NCBI GenBank assembly: GCA_020284085.1
Contig: JACEVL010000130.1
Location: forward strand, 886,001-950,000
From: Aporrectodea caliginosa
Lineage: Eukaryota; Annelida; Clitellata; Crassiclitellata; Lumbricidae
DNA length: 64,000 bases
Direction of reading: 5' to 3'
Shown in pieces: positions 48,675 to 59,160 of the stretch (positions within the stretch are counted from its first letter, which is position 1; every line of letters begins with the position of its first letter). The notes under the pieces were generated by a model. The model worked only from the letters and a program-made list of their open reading frames with translations, made no database searches and had not been told where the DNA came from. The position numbers were made by a program, and so were the translations under genes.

Positions 48675-49330
48675 CATACTCAAACATTTTATTGCCTCAA
48701 ATATCTTACAACATCACATATACAAGTGGATTATGGCCGACAAAAAGGAAAGGGTGAGAAACCTTAATGGACCAGCGTCCCGCTGACCATGTAGGCTACA
48801 TGAAAAAGGGAGCAACAGGTTATGCATGAAATTACTAAAAGTTGTAAAGCCTAACTAGTAGGCCTAAACTAAGTCTGAACAATTAAACACAGCGAGTGTC
48901 TGCACCGAGCACACTATGTAGGCTACACACGATTGATGCATTTACTTCAGGTGATAGCAAGGGAAGCATGCATGGTGGGAGTCATGGATCCACGGTTAGT
49001 AAGTGATGATGGAGTTTGCCTTTAAATATTGAAGTGCAAGGAGAAACACGAATGGCAACAGGGAGATTATTCCAAGTCCTAAGGCCAGCTCTTTTGATCG
49101 AGAATTACCGTGTATTCGTTCTAGTGGCAATTCCTCTATAATTGGAAGCAGTCCGAACATTGTAAGGATTAGATTGAGATGTCAATCTAAAGAAGTCATT
49201 AAGTAATCGAGGCAAAAGATTATGCATATAATTAAACATAAACTCTGAGGTCTGTATAATTATAATTATATTTATAATCTGTTCTATATTATTACAAATG
49301 TTCAATTTCTGGACCATGGCCCGAGAAGAC
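48675..49330 (-). pseudogene. LINE 3' relic shared with gene C
   Basis: Minus-strand translation gives HNLLPRLLNDFFRLTSQSNP, YNVRTASNYRGIATRTNTR and, more weakly, the end block of a Rex1/CR1-like C-terminus. The left end has TTTTATTGCCTCAAATATC and GGACCAGCGTCCCGCTGA. The same insertion is at 56548-57086 plus 58737-58870 in gene C, so it predates the B/C duplication. Confidence 0.75.
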
Positions 49331-49434
49331 CTTCTACCATTTGCAAATTAAGAGTATACAAAAGCAATATTAAACCAATGTCTAAGATAAACTCTGTTGA
49401 ATATCTTTTATGTACACCTATTCGACTGTCACAG

Positions 49435-49653
49435 GATCGGTTTGCAATGGCTATCGTTGTCCATCGAACAGAGAGTGCAACGTCAACCAATATAACCAAC
49501 CAGTTTGCGTTTGTAATACGTCCTGTTCCTTTGACTACAACCAGGTCTGTGGTAGCGACGGAGTCACCTACACCAACTTATGCTGGCTGAACAGACAGGC
49601 GTGCACCTCGCGCACCAACATCACAATGGCACGCACCGGTCAATGCATCTTTT
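49435..49653 (+). CDS. Gene B module type d
   Basis: 73 codons, phase 1-1, acceptor GACTGTCACAG, donor GTAAGA. Starts GSVCNGYRCPSNREC; loop CSFDYNQVCG (P1 Phe), sequon NIT, 10 Cys. The last exon base is T rather than G, so the junction codon with exon e becomes Tyr instead of Asp. The paralogue at 58945 is one residue shorter in the loop region (CNTC against CNTSC). Confidence 0.9.
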
Positions 49654-50192
49654 GTAAGACGATGAGCTCTTCAATGTGTCCTCCTTCTACTCCTACTGTG
49701 TCTCCTTACCTTCGTTCACTTTGTTCTCATAATCCTCACACTTCAACTCATCAACACATGTCAATTCCTCTTTTGAAATATCTATCTAGATTGGTTCCTT
49801 ATCTTTTTTAATTAAATATCTATATAGACGCGTTTATTGCTAATCAAGAATTATTTTGAAAATATGTAGTTGCAAATTAATTTTTTTAAAATCAATTTTC
49901 GATTATTTACTTCATCGTTGTGACAAGAAGTCGTATTGTATGGACAAATATTAAAAAGAACATGAGCTCTAATGAATATGACGATAACGTATATATATGG
50001 GTCAGATAAATAGGTAAGTAGGTAGACAGACAGACAGACACACAGAGGGAGAGGGGGAGTTAGGCAGAACCAGAGTGAGAACAAGACAAGTAGGGTGAGT
50101 CAGAGAAATGGAGATATAGTGGGAGTCACATAGTTCTCTGTATCGACTAATGACACTTGTTTGAGTTAAGATGTGACGCTGTATGTTTGCAG
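49654..50192. other. Gene B intron d-e, shared with gene C
   Basis: Nearly collinear with 59161-59691 of gene C, including a run of GACA repeats (50023-50038; C: 59527-59542). The intron start stays open for 50 codons, so a read-through form is possible. No other feature. Confidence 0.6.
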
Positions 50193-50411
50193 ATCAGTAT
50201 TGCTACGGAGTCAGTTGTACTCCACCGAAGACTTGCGTTGTTGATGCTGATAATCGAACATCATGTGGTTGCAACAAAGATTGCGGCAATGACTATTCTC
50301 CCGTTTGTGGTTCTGATAACAGTACATACGACAACTACTGTGAGATGAACGCCGCCTTCTGTGAAGCAAACAAGAACGTCACGACCTACTACTACGGCGT
50401 CTGCTCCGAAG
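50193..50411 (+). CDS. Gene B module type e (last exon of B)
   Basis: 73 codons, phase 1-1, acceptor TTTGCAG, donor GTCAGA. Starts QYCYGVSCTPPKTC; loop CGNDYSPVCG as in gene A; sequon NVT. Without splicing, the frame continues nine codons into the intron to a stop at 50435-50437 (EGQTDRMSL), which could serve as a natural C-terminus. Homology to gene C continues to about 50550 and then ends. Confidence 0.9.
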
Positions 50412-50577
50412 GTCAGACTGACAGAATGTCTTTATGAGAGAGGAAGTAACGTATGCAGCGCTGTCAGTTGGCTTTCAACGACGCTATGTTGCTGATTAGA
50501 TATTGATTATGGTTTCTATTCCACGATAAATCATAATGAATCGTATCGAAGCTGAGTAGTATAGGTAATGGGATTTT

Positions 50578-50762
50578 GAGCACAGCGCTCCATAAGTTAT
50601 CAATTTGCTCCAGGTCGTTTTGACACAGCGCTATAAAAGTTATCCGTTTGCTATAGACCGTTTGAGCACAGCGCTTTAGGCCTATAAGATATCCGTTTGC
50701 TATAGGCCGTTGTCGATTCATTTGCTCTTGGCCGTTGCGGTTATGAGCGGTTGAGCAGAGCG
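50578..50762. repeat. Degenerate tandem repeat, units of 42-55 bp
   Basis: Three to four units around GAGCACAGCGCT...ATAAG.TATC.GTTTGCTATAG (hyphenless core GTTATCCGTTTGCTATAG) at about 50578, 50624 and 50670, with a diverged fourth ending GAGCAGAGCGTTATA. Just right of the B/C duplication breakpoint. Confidence 0.6.
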
Positions 50763-51027
50763 TTATATTGAGGGAGATGGAAAAAATACGAGACATATTC
50801 TCTTTCCTTGGGTAATAGTAAGGTGAAAAAGGGGTTTGGAGTCAGTTAAATAGGAAAGTTTTTTTTTTTTTTAATTGTTTAAGTATGGGGCCGTGGGCGT
50901 TAGTGGCTCATTACCAGCAGCATCATTAGCGGTTTCAGTCCAACATACACAGTTCACTGTCAAGGTGATTCTGAAGCCGCCAATTGCTTTATAAAATCCG
51001 CTCGGGCCTTCTCGCGACCTTTGTTGA

Positions 51028-51600
51028 TCAGCTCTTTTTTAAGCCTTCGCTGATGGAACCTTCAGAACCTACAGATTTAGACCGGATCTCATCTTTCATG
51101 ACGCGATATTTTTCAACCTCTTCAAGAATCAGTTTGTATTCATCTTCGCTGATAAGATTGTCTTCGAGGGCTTTCAGAACATGGCTATGTATGGTATTGA
51201 GTTTACTGCTAGCCAGCACTCGTATGGCTTCGTGTTTAGCCGCTTTTTCCGAACATCTTCGACCGATGGCGACGCCAGCAACATCGAACAAACTGGACAA
51301 CACAGCAAAAACCTCAAGAATTATTCCTGGTACTAGCCCAACTCCTGTTACCAGCAAGGCTGCTCCTCCAGCACCCGCGCCTAGACCGAAAACTGCACAC
51401 GAGGCGGAAGCACCGTTAATGATATTCACAGCTCTACTGTATTTTTTAAAAAGAGCGCTGCGAAATTCAACTTCAGATCTAAGGAAAGCTTCCAGTTCCC
51501 CAATTTTCTGCAGGCGAAAGTTCTGTGGTTCCATTTCCAAACTTTCTGGCGACTTTTCATCCGAAATTGTCGGGACAGATAGACTTGGATACAGCGACAT
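51028..51600 (-). CDS. Intronless 190-residue ORF, two Gly/Ala-rich membrane-like helices
   Basis: An intact - strand ORF between genes B and C, in neither case a Kazal protein. It has a short Pro/Ser-rich start (MSLYPSLSVPTISDEKSPES) and an amphipathic charged helix (about 26-55). A strongly hydrophobic Gly/Ala-rich stretch follows (about 58-113; AVFGLGAGAGGAALLVTGVG), with room for two helices. A charged helical tail reads IRVLASSKLNTIHSHVLKAL, then EDEYKLILEEVEKYRVMKDE. From memory, similar small ORFs of unknown function recur in many invertebrate genomes, often near mobile DNA; I cannot name a family. It is absent upstream of gene B. Confidence 0.65.
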   Translation of the reverse strand: MSLYPSLSVPTISDEKSPESLEMEPQNFRLQKIGELEAFLRSEVEFRSALFKKYSRAVNIINGASASCAVFGLGAGAGGAALLVTGVGLVPGIILEVFAVLSSLFDVAGVAIGRRCSEKAAKHEAIRVLASSKLNTIHSHVLKALEDNLISEDEYKLILEEVEKYRVMKDEIRSKSVGSEGSISEGLKKS

Positions 51601-51816
51601 AGTTATTATAATTCTTCTAAAAGAAGTGTTATATTTAACTCAACATCCGGAGTTGTTACAGTACCTCTTTTTTAGCCTCAACTTGAAAACTCGTTTGTTT
51701 CTTTTCTCAGATGTACTGAGGTCTAGAATGTTGCGCCATCACGTACCTGTTGATTTCAAATCGATGACAAAGACCAGTTGAGACGTCAAAACAGACGCCA
51801 TGTTTGCCCATTATTG

Positions 51817-51824
51817 CATATAAG
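51817..51824 (+). promoter_or_regulatory. TATA-like box of gene C
   Basis: CATATAAG within TTGCATATAAGCGAC, 77 bp before the ATG; identical to gene B's box and context. The flanking 51719-51893 (starting GTCTAGAATG) is conserved with 37549-37711. Transcription would start roughly 25-35 bp downstream, leaving a leader of about 45 nt. Confidence 0.65.
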
Positions 51825-51893
51825 CGACCTCCTCTCGCACCTGTTTGAGTCATTGGAAGCAAGTGGTTCCTAAACGGTCGTCCAACAGTCGAC

Positions 51894-51960
51894 ATGAATC
51901 GGATCGTCTTGCAAATCGTCTGCTACGTCGCAGTTCTTGCGAGCGTTGCACTCTGGCCAG
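51894..51960 (+). CDS. Gene C exon 1, signal peptide
   Basis: 22 codons plus one base (phase 1), donor GTAAAT. MNRIVLQIVCYVAVLASVAL then WPG: short basic start, hydrophobic core, small residues near the end (ASVAL), as in a cleavable signal peptide. The ATG is the first after the conserved TATA-like box and is shared with gene B. Confidence 0.88.
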
Positions 51961-52230
51961 GTAAATAGATTCTGGAAGACCGTTGTATTCCGCCTAGGAA
52001 AAGCTTAGGGAAAACGGCATGGCAATTTAAGAAAAGGCAAGCAAGATATTGCAATGACTATGTTGTGTAGCATAAGGTAAAACGTGTCTGTTTATTGTGA
52101 TGTACTGACGTCATCTTATATGATATTCATGCTGCATCAATTCTTGTGACAAAAGTTTATCGTAAGATTTGCATGCCACATGTTCTTTTGTTGCGTGGTG
52201 AGATATTTCGTGAGACTGTTTCACTTGTAG

Positions 52231-52305
52231 CAACGGAAGCGTTCACTCGGAGACCAACTATGCCACCGTACACCCAGCAACCAAGTTCTACTTTTAACCC
52301 CAAAG
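52231..52305 (+). CDS. Gene C exon 2, Pro/Thr/Ser-rich linker
   Basis: 75 bp, phase 1-1, acceptor TTTCACTTGTAG, donor GTACGT. Encodes ATEAFTRRPTMPPYTQQPSS then TFNPKG. Three codons longer than gene B's version. No Cys; a spacer before module a. Confidence 0.82.
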
Positions 52306-52489
52306 GTACGTCTATCGCCATGATCAATAATAATAAATTAACTTCATCAATCATTTTGATGTTCTGTCTTATTTTGATTAGTTATTTTTTGTTCCTGCAA
52401 AATTGAAACTGCGTGGAAAGAATCATCGCTAAGAAATGTTCGTCTTGGGGAAGAACATTTTATTAAACCTCTCTTGCTTTGCAAACGTC

Positions 52490-52975
52490 AAGAGAACGAC
52501 GACCATCAACATCCTAGGAATAACAATTGAGGAGAACTTGACAGTAGCGGAAGACAAGTTGTCGGGATCTTGAACTCATGGTACTCGTCAATGTATGCCT
52601 TGAAAACTCTTAGAAGGCGTGGAATGCCAACTCAGACCCTACATGAGAGAACGCGAGCCACGACGATGGCAAGACTGATGAGTCATCGGCCTGGTGGGGA
52701 TACCTGAGCGGATGATAGAGTGATCGTTTGGAACAATTCATTCAGTGATTCAAGCGGACAGGGATTCTTCTCTCTGGCAGCCTAGTATAGCAAGCTGAGC
52801 TGATGACGAGTTCTTTAAGGTCATAACTAAACGCGTCCTACAACGGATGTGTTAGGATCGACACTAGAACTTTCACAATCTGTCACTTAAGCCCCACCGA
52901 TTTGCCCTGCTAGCCAAGGACAACATGAACTTTTATTACGTCTGACGTTTAAAAACATTTACTAGCTGATTCCTG
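52490..52975 (+). pseudogene. LINE C-terminal relic in gene C intron 2
   Basis: Decayed codons read INILGITIEENLTVAEDKL, ADDEFFKVITKRVLQRM and KPHRFALLAKDNMNFYYV, the order of the WWGF-type LINE C-terminus seen at 9110-9574 and 36496-36792. Many stops. Not present in the gene B intron. Confidence 0.6.
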
Positions 52976-53364
52976 GCAGGACAAAATAATTACCATTGGC
53001 ACGCTCATTGAACGCCATGAACGGTAAGCTAATCCAATAAGATATATTAGAAACAGACTTACAGGGCTGGCCAATTCAGTTTCTAATGTTAGAACTACCA
53101 CAACGAATACACAACACAATAAAATAATATAATTGGAAAATCGTAATTGCTCAGACCACAGGTAGCGTACTTTTTCAATTCCAAAATCTTGTGATGAACA
53201 CACAAACACGCACACATTCATACATAGAATGATACTCTACATGCATGCATACAAATATGCATGAATTCAAACATAGAAATAAACAGCTATAGAAATAGGC
53301 ATATATGCAGTCATACATCCATGAACATATACAAGCAATCCGTCGTGTTTTCTGCCGTGTGTAG

Positions 53365-53586
53365 GTACGCCATGCGAAGGTGTAAGGTGTCCGTCGGGCA
53401 GATACTGTGCATTAAGCGAGAACAACCAAGCTTCGTGTGTCTGTGATGGCTGCTACGACTACTACTACAGCCCGGTCTGTGGTAGCGACAACAAAACATA
53501 CTGGAGCAGCTGTGCTCTTACCCGTGAGGCCTGCAAAACCAATAGGAACATCACGATCAGCTACTACAGCGAGTGTCGATATGAGG
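53365..53586 (+). CDS. Gene C module type a
   Basis: 74 codons, phase 1-1, acceptor CCGTGTGTAG, donor GTAAGG. Reads GTPCEGVRCPSGRYC; loop CYDYYYSPVCG, one residue longer than standard, P1 Asp, tyrosine-rich. Only two residues separate Kazal Cys1 and Cys2 (CDGC). Sequon NIT. This intact exon is the reference that shows the broken acceptor in gene B. Confidence 0.9.
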
Positions 53587-53854
53587 GTAAGGGTCAGTGG
53601 CGTAGCTACTATAGGAGCGCTTAACTGCTTAACTGTTACAGTAGTCTGCAGGGGACCAATATATACGCGGGCTTAGGATTTTTTACAATCATGAAATCAA
53701 CTTTCTAGATAATCGTTTCTCATTTTTACGTATTCACAGCGTAACGCTAAAAGCTTAAATAAAACGTATTAAGAATGTTTGACGAAGTGAAGCAGATTTG
53801 TTATAGGCTACGTAAAATCCAAATTTGAGATGGTGATGTAGGCCTATAGGTATT

Positions 53855-54500
53855 CAAAAGATAGCTCGGGTGAGTGAATTTTGGATGCAGAGCAGACGTT
53901 TAGTTTGGGTGGGTTCGAGGTTGAGGAGAATGGATGTAGCAATAGTGGAAGCAGTTTCAAAGTCACACATATTGTGTCGTATGCGGCGGAGGTCGGGAAT
54001 ATGCATGAAGTAAAAGCACGATGGTTGGATATGTGAACAGAGAATGATCTATGTGAATTAAAGGTAATGCCAAGATTACGCACAGACGAGTCGAAGGTAC
54101 AAGTCAGGGATGAAAAGTTGATGGGTGAGTGTTTGAAAGTTCGGAAATTTCCTTGACCTGATCTAGGAGGCCAAGGATAATCAATTCTGTTTTTGCGGGG
54201 TAGAGACAGATGAGATTGGAGGACATCCATTTAGAGATTAGCTTGACCACATCGAGAAGTTGAGAAATGGAGTAGGAAAAGATCTTGGAAGAAGAATATG
54301 AAGAGTTGGGTGTCGTCTGCTTTAAGATCGTGTTCAACAAAAGAGAATTTTATTAGATAGTTCAAGGGTGCAATGTAAAGGATGAAGAGAAGTGTCCTTA
54401 GGACTGAACCATGAGGAACACCACAAGAGAGTGGGAGGAGTTGCGAGACGTGGCTAGAGGTTTAAACAGAGAAGGAGCGAGAAGACAAACGCAAGACTGG
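53855..54500 (-). pseudogene. Minus-strand relic of the 2A-LINE family
   Basis: - strand pieces: LNTILKQTTPNSSYSSSKIF, ISQLLDVVKLISKWMSSNLI, CLYPAKTELIILGLLDQVKE, SVRNLGITFNSHRSFSVHIS and VCSASKIHSPELSF. These match the post-YADD region of the full element (LLCLNPFKTEFIILDLPDQI, VRNLGVTFDPHLSFSNHI). Its gene B counterpart is split by the full-length LINE. Confidence 0.8.
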
Positions 54501-54814
54501 AACCAGAGCAGAGGAGTGCCAGAGACGCCAAACCAGGGAGATATAGGTGGCGATTATTTGTTACAGATCTTCGTATTACCTCGCTCTAACTGTTTCTGAA
54601 AAATGGCTCTCTGTTGCCAAATTGTTTGCCTAATTGTTAGTTAACATTATACTTGCTGCATAATTGCAAATGCTTTTTTCTTTTAAAATAGTTCCTGGAA
54701 CACATTGGTATTTACACTGTAAAGAAGAAGAAGCCTTTTTGTCTCCTCTAACCGATTCTTTACTTGGTGTTCGCTGAATCCACCTGTTCTTCTGCTTGTC
54801 TGGCCACCTGTTAG

Positions 54815-55027
54815 GTTCCTTGTGCTACGGAGTCACCTGTCCGTCGAACAGAGTATGTGCCGTCGCTGGCAGTCGTTCGATCTGCGTCTGCAGTGAATGC
54901 TCCCCTTACAGCTATCCAGTTTGTGGCAGCGACAACCAAACCTACGCGAGTTCTTGTGAATTAGGAAGGCGTTCATGTCTGACCAATACCAACATCACGA
55001 TCGCTTATTACAGCAACTGCAAACAAC
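54815..55027 (+). CDS. Gene C module type b
   Basis: 71 codons, phase 1-1, acceptor CTGTTAG, donor GTAACA. Starts GSLCYGVTCPSNRVC; CSEC spacing of two; loop CSPYSYPVCG with P1 Pro, which is unlikely to suit a standard inhibitory Kazal loop. Sequon NIT. The last exon base is C, so the junction codon with exon c is Pro rather than Ala. Confidence 0.9.
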
Positions 55028-55899
55028 GTAACATACTGACTTTTATGAGTGTTTTCTAATAATAACTGTCACGTTGACGAGTAAACGTAATTCATTCATT
55101 GTGAGAATTTATATAGCGCCTCTTCAGAAAACCTATTCAGAGGCGTTCTCTGCGCTGGCCTATTATGATGTTAAGTGTCATTCATTAAAAATATATATTA
55201 CATCAGTTAGCGAAACACTGCGCAGTAAGCTAGATTAATTACAAGTGGAGATTCCCACGTATACACGTGAAGACAACCAAAGGATTCCGATCGAAAGCTG
55301 ACAGATGACGCACGTCTGACTATTCATCGAGGCACAAGGAGTACGCAGAAGAAGGCATTCGTCGTGTGTCGGTCGATTGAAAGAAGCGCTTCCTGTGATG
55401 AAGGTCGAGGTCACTCCAATGGTCCTCGACGGTCGTACTCCACTGAGATGAAAGCGCTCGAGTATATCAATATAACTATGCACACGTAGAGTATAATTAT
55501 AAACAGGATTTGGAATGAAACAGCAAAACAAGTGGAAGATTAAGTGAATGTATTTCTGTTAAAAACTAATATTTTATCAAGAAATGCCTTCAGTTGTAAA
55601 GCAATTCCGAGTTCTGAATTTGTCAGCAAAAAGAAACTTCAGTTATGACCTATCTGTAGTTTCAGAATTGCAAAATGGTTGGGAGATTTCAATTTAATTT
55701 TTAATTACGCAAAAATATTATTTAAAATATTTTTCCATTAACGTATAAAATCAATGAGATTGCTTCCAAAAATTATAAGTGCCCACTTTTACACAGTATT
55801 TTTCAAATAAACCAAATAGATAAAAGACCTAATTTGAAATTAAGCCATAAGTAATTATACGTGATTTCCAACCGAGATATTTCGTTTTCTTTTCTCTAG
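55028..55899. other. Gene C intron b-c
   Basis: Contains ATTCATTCATT and TATAGCGCCTCTTCAGAAAA (about 55092-55150), a LINE 3'-end motif as at 34760. Otherwise AT-rich without supported features. The stretch to about 55540 is partly shared with gene B. Confidence 0.5.
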
Positions 55900-56118
55900 C
55901 GACCGTGTGCAATGGATTCTCTTGTCCAAACGGAAGGCGGTGCGCTGTTAATGATCGCCATCAACCAGTCTGTGTCTGTTATGATAAGTGTAACTACACG
56001 ACGGACATAGTCTGTGGCAGCGATGGTCGGACCTATGCCAGTGAGTGCGAGCTACAGAAGGAGGCATGCACTTCGGGCACTAACACTCGAGTTGCTTATA
56101 GAGGCTACTGCCTCGAAG
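55900..56118 (+). CDS. Gene C module type c
   Basis: 73 codons, phase 1-1, acceptor TTTTCTCTAG, donor GTAAGT. TVCNGFSCPNGRRC; loop CNYTTDIVCG with P1 Tyr and an NYT sequon inside the loop itself. The usual sequon before the last Cys is absent (GTNTRVAY). No counterpart survives in gene B. Confidence 0.9.
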
Positions 56119-56547
56119 GTAAGTCCGCTTCTGCATCATCCAAAGCATTATTAATTGTCAATTAATAATAAATCAAAGACTACGAAATAAGAGGATTTAT
56201 AAAACAGATTCTGAGTTGTAATTTTAGTTGTAATTGTAATTAGCAACTTCTATTGCGCCGGTGTCTAACGCAGAAGGCATTAACCGATGGCACACCAAAA
56301 CCAAGCCATAATCAGGTCAACATCCAAAAGATCAGTCCGTAAGAGAACTAGAGTCATAGAAAAAGTGGTAAGTGTTTGAATCGCATGCAAAGTCATTAAG
56401 AAAAACCTTTTCCAAGATCCAAATACAGATGTAAACGATGAAACTGATTTTATGTAAAATCTTGGCCTGAATGCACAATGACAGTTTTAATACATTATCT
56501 TGCAAATGCATTATCACGAATAATGTAGTCAGATAACCATAACCATA

Positions 56548-57086
56548 CCCAAACATTTTATTGCCTCAAATATCTTACAACATCACATATACAAATGGAT
56601 TATACATTGGAAGACAAAAAGTAAAGGGTGAGAAACCTTTAAGGGACCAGCTTCTCGCTGATAGTTACAGGGTTACCCATGTACATGAAAAAGGAAGCAA
56701 CAGGATATGCATGAAATTACTAAAAGGTGTAGGGCCTAACTAGTAAACTAAATCTCAACAATTAAACACAGCGAGCGTCTGCAACGAGCACACTGTGTAG
56801 GCTACACACGATTGATGCATTTACTTCAGGTGATAGCAAGGGAAGCATGGTGGGAGTCATGGATCCACAGTCAGTAAGTGAGGACGGAGTTTGCCTTTAA
56901 ATATTGAAGTGCAAGGAGAAACACGAATGGCAATAGGGAGATTAATCCAAGTTCTAGGGGCAGCGCTTTTGGTCGAGAATTTTCGTGTATTCGTTCTAGT
57001 GGCAATTCCTCTATAAATGGAAGATGGCCTAACATTGTAAAGATTGAATTGAGATGTCAAGCTAAAGAAGTCAGTAAATGATCCAG
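56548..57086 (-). pseudogene. LINE 3' relic, gene C copy, left part
   Basis: - strand translation: DFFSLTSQFNLYNVRPSSIY, RGIATRTNTRKFSTKSAAPR, TWINLPIAIRVSPCTSIFKG and KLRPHLLTVD. Orthologous to 48675-49330 in gene B. It is cut at GGCAAAA (57082-57088) by a second LINE, and its right part resumes at 58737. Confidence 0.78.
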
Positions 57087-58736
57087 GCAAAATCAAATCA
57101 AATCATTTTTATTGAACCTTCAAGAAAAAAATTGCCAGATTACATGAAAACACACGAGTGCTGAGGAAAAGTAAAGAACGAACAGCCAACGATATTCAAT
57201 GTAAATATTTAAGTAAATACAGTTTCAAATCCGCTGGAGAAAGCATAATGGGTTAGAATAAATAGGTCCCGCCAATAAGGCCCCCAGTTGTAATTAGAGA
57301 AGCGATAGCCATTACCAAAAGTAAGTTGGTCTTTAGTTATGCAATGTTTATAGGTAACTAAAATTGCAGAAAACATAACTGGAATTAAAAATAAAATAAA
57401 ATAAAATAATAGTAACCAAAGAGATAATTACATGGTGATAGTCACATAGAAAAGGAAAAAGATAAGAAAAACAAAATAAAATAGGAACACGACAGTGACC
57501 TAATACTCAGACCTGCAGAGGGTTATCCAGAGACAGAAGGTAAACACGGAGCTTTCTTTTAAATACATGGAGGTTGGGAGTATGTCTTAGAGAGAAGGGG
57601 AGACTGTTCCAGGCTCTTGGGCCCCATGAGATAAGCGAGAATTTACGTATAATTATTAGTGCGAGAGAATTCCACAAAATACTGATTGATTTTGTTGCGC
57701 GTGTTGTAAGTATGCGCGTCAGAACTAGCTTTAAAGTAATTGGAAAATGCAATTGGGAGCTGGTTATAGGTATAGCGGTACATAAATTCAGCCACTTGAT
57801 AGAAGTTAATTTGGTCTATTCTCGTTATTCCAAGATCTTGAAATAGAGCAGTAGTATTAGACTTAAAAGGGCCCTGGCCAAGACCCGAACCACTCATTTT
57901 TGGAGTGTGAGAAGCCTCCCTAGCCTAGTTTTATAATTTGATGCCCAAACTATACATTTCCATAAGACAGATAAGGGTATACAAGGGAGTAGTAGAGGCT
58001 GGGAAGAGTTTTATTAGGTAAGAGTGTATCACCGTGGCTGGACTGGGAGCGCCTCTGAGTAGGCTTCTTTAAAAGGCGCAATATAAATTCCTGAATTGAA
58101 TAAAATTTATTCATTTAATGAATGAATGAAGAGCGCGGAAATGCGCGTTAACACCCCTATGGACTTGGCTATTTTGACTGAAACATGGGTAAGATGTTCC
58201 GACCAGTTGACGTGTTGGTCGATAAAAAAAACCAGCAACTTAACAGAGGCAACTCTGGACACTTTTATATCATCAATTAATATAGGTTCATCAGAGTGCG
58301 ATAATAATTTACGACCAGAGGAGAACAATACATAGTTAGATTTACTTACATTCAGGTACATTTTGTTAGCTTTAAACCAGTCAGAGATTAGCTTTAGTTC
58401 ATCGTTTATCACACCCACTGAGAGGTGATAAGAAGGAGTAGAAATAGACAGATTCGTGTCGTCAGCAAAAAGAACAAAGTGCAAAAGTGCTGAAGACTTT
58501 GGAAGGTCATTAATATTATACACAAGAAAGAGCAGTGGCCCAAGTATACTACCTTGGGGACCCGAATTTCATGGAGCCAGAGCCCGACAGGACCTGGTTA
58601 CATTTGACCTGGTGATAGCGGGAGGACAGATAATTTTTGAACAATAGCAGGGGACTTCCTCGTATTCCGTAATTTTCTAGCTTTTGTAAGAGAATTTCGT
58701 GATCTACCGAATTACCGATCAAATCGATCTACCGAT
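57087..58736 (-). mobile_element. 5'-truncated LINE nested in the older LINE relic
   Basis: - strand RT blocks: EILLQKLENYGIRGSPLLL, GSPQGSILGPLLFLVYNIND, HFVLFADDTNLSISTPS (active site FADD), WFKANKMYLNVSKSNYVLFS, then a C-terminus SLISWGPRAWNSLPFSLRHT and FKRKLRVYLLSLDN. The left end has an AAATC tail and AATAAAAATGATTTG on the - strand. The uninterrupted target GGCAAAAGATTATGCA is present in gene B (49210-49225), so this element arrived after the B/C split. Confidence 0.88.
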
Positions 58737-58870
58737 CAAAAGATTATGCATATATTTAAACATAAACTCTGAGATCTGTTTAATTCTAATTTGTTCGAGT
58801 TTACAAAAGTTCAATTTCTGTAATATGGCCCGAGAAGACCTGCTACCATTCGCCGTTTAAGAGTAAAAAC
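58737..58870 (-). pseudogene. Right part of the older LINE relic
   Basis: AGATTATGCATATATTTAAA, CATAAACTCTGAGATCTGT and GGCCCGAGAAGACCTGCTAC match 49219-49340 of gene B. The target of the nested insertion. Confidence 0.72.
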
Positions 58871-58944
58871 GTAAATATTATTAAACCAATGTCTAGCATA
58901 AACTCTGTTGAATGTCTTTATGTTTACCTATTCGACTGTCACAG

Positions 58945-59160
58945 GATCGGTTTGCAATGGCTATCGTTGTCCATCGAACAGAGAGTGCAACGTCAACCAA
59001 TATAACCAGCCAGTTTGTGTATGTAATACCTGTACTTATGAGTACAACCCGGTCTGTGGTAGCGACGGAGTCAAATACATCAACTTATGCTGGCTGAACA
59101 GACAGGCGTGCACCACGCGCACCAACATCACAATGGCACGCACCGGTCAATGCATCTTTT
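58945..59160 (+). CDS. Gene C module type d
   Basis: 72 codons, phase 1-1, acceptor GACTGTCACAG, donor GTAAGA. GSVCNGYRCPSNREC; CNTC spacing of two; loop CTYEYNPVCG, P1 Tyr. Sequon NIT. The last exon base is T, as in gene B, so the d-e junction codon is Tyr. Confidence 0.9.

Larger units (their letters stand above)
37634..50411 (+). pseudogene. Gene B: damaged follistatin/Kazal multi-module gene
   Basis: Order: TATA-like box, signal-peptide exon, linker exon, modules a, b, d and e. Compared with gene C it lacks exon c and everything after e. The exon a acceptor is GG instead of AG and its donor is GC. The signal peptide has Glu in its hydrophobic core. A 3.8-kb 2A LINE lies in the a-b intron. 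All module reading frames are nevertheless open, with 10 Cys each. Either a young pseudogene or a gene transcribed in altered form; exon e could splice in phase to gene C's linker exon. Confidence 0.7.
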
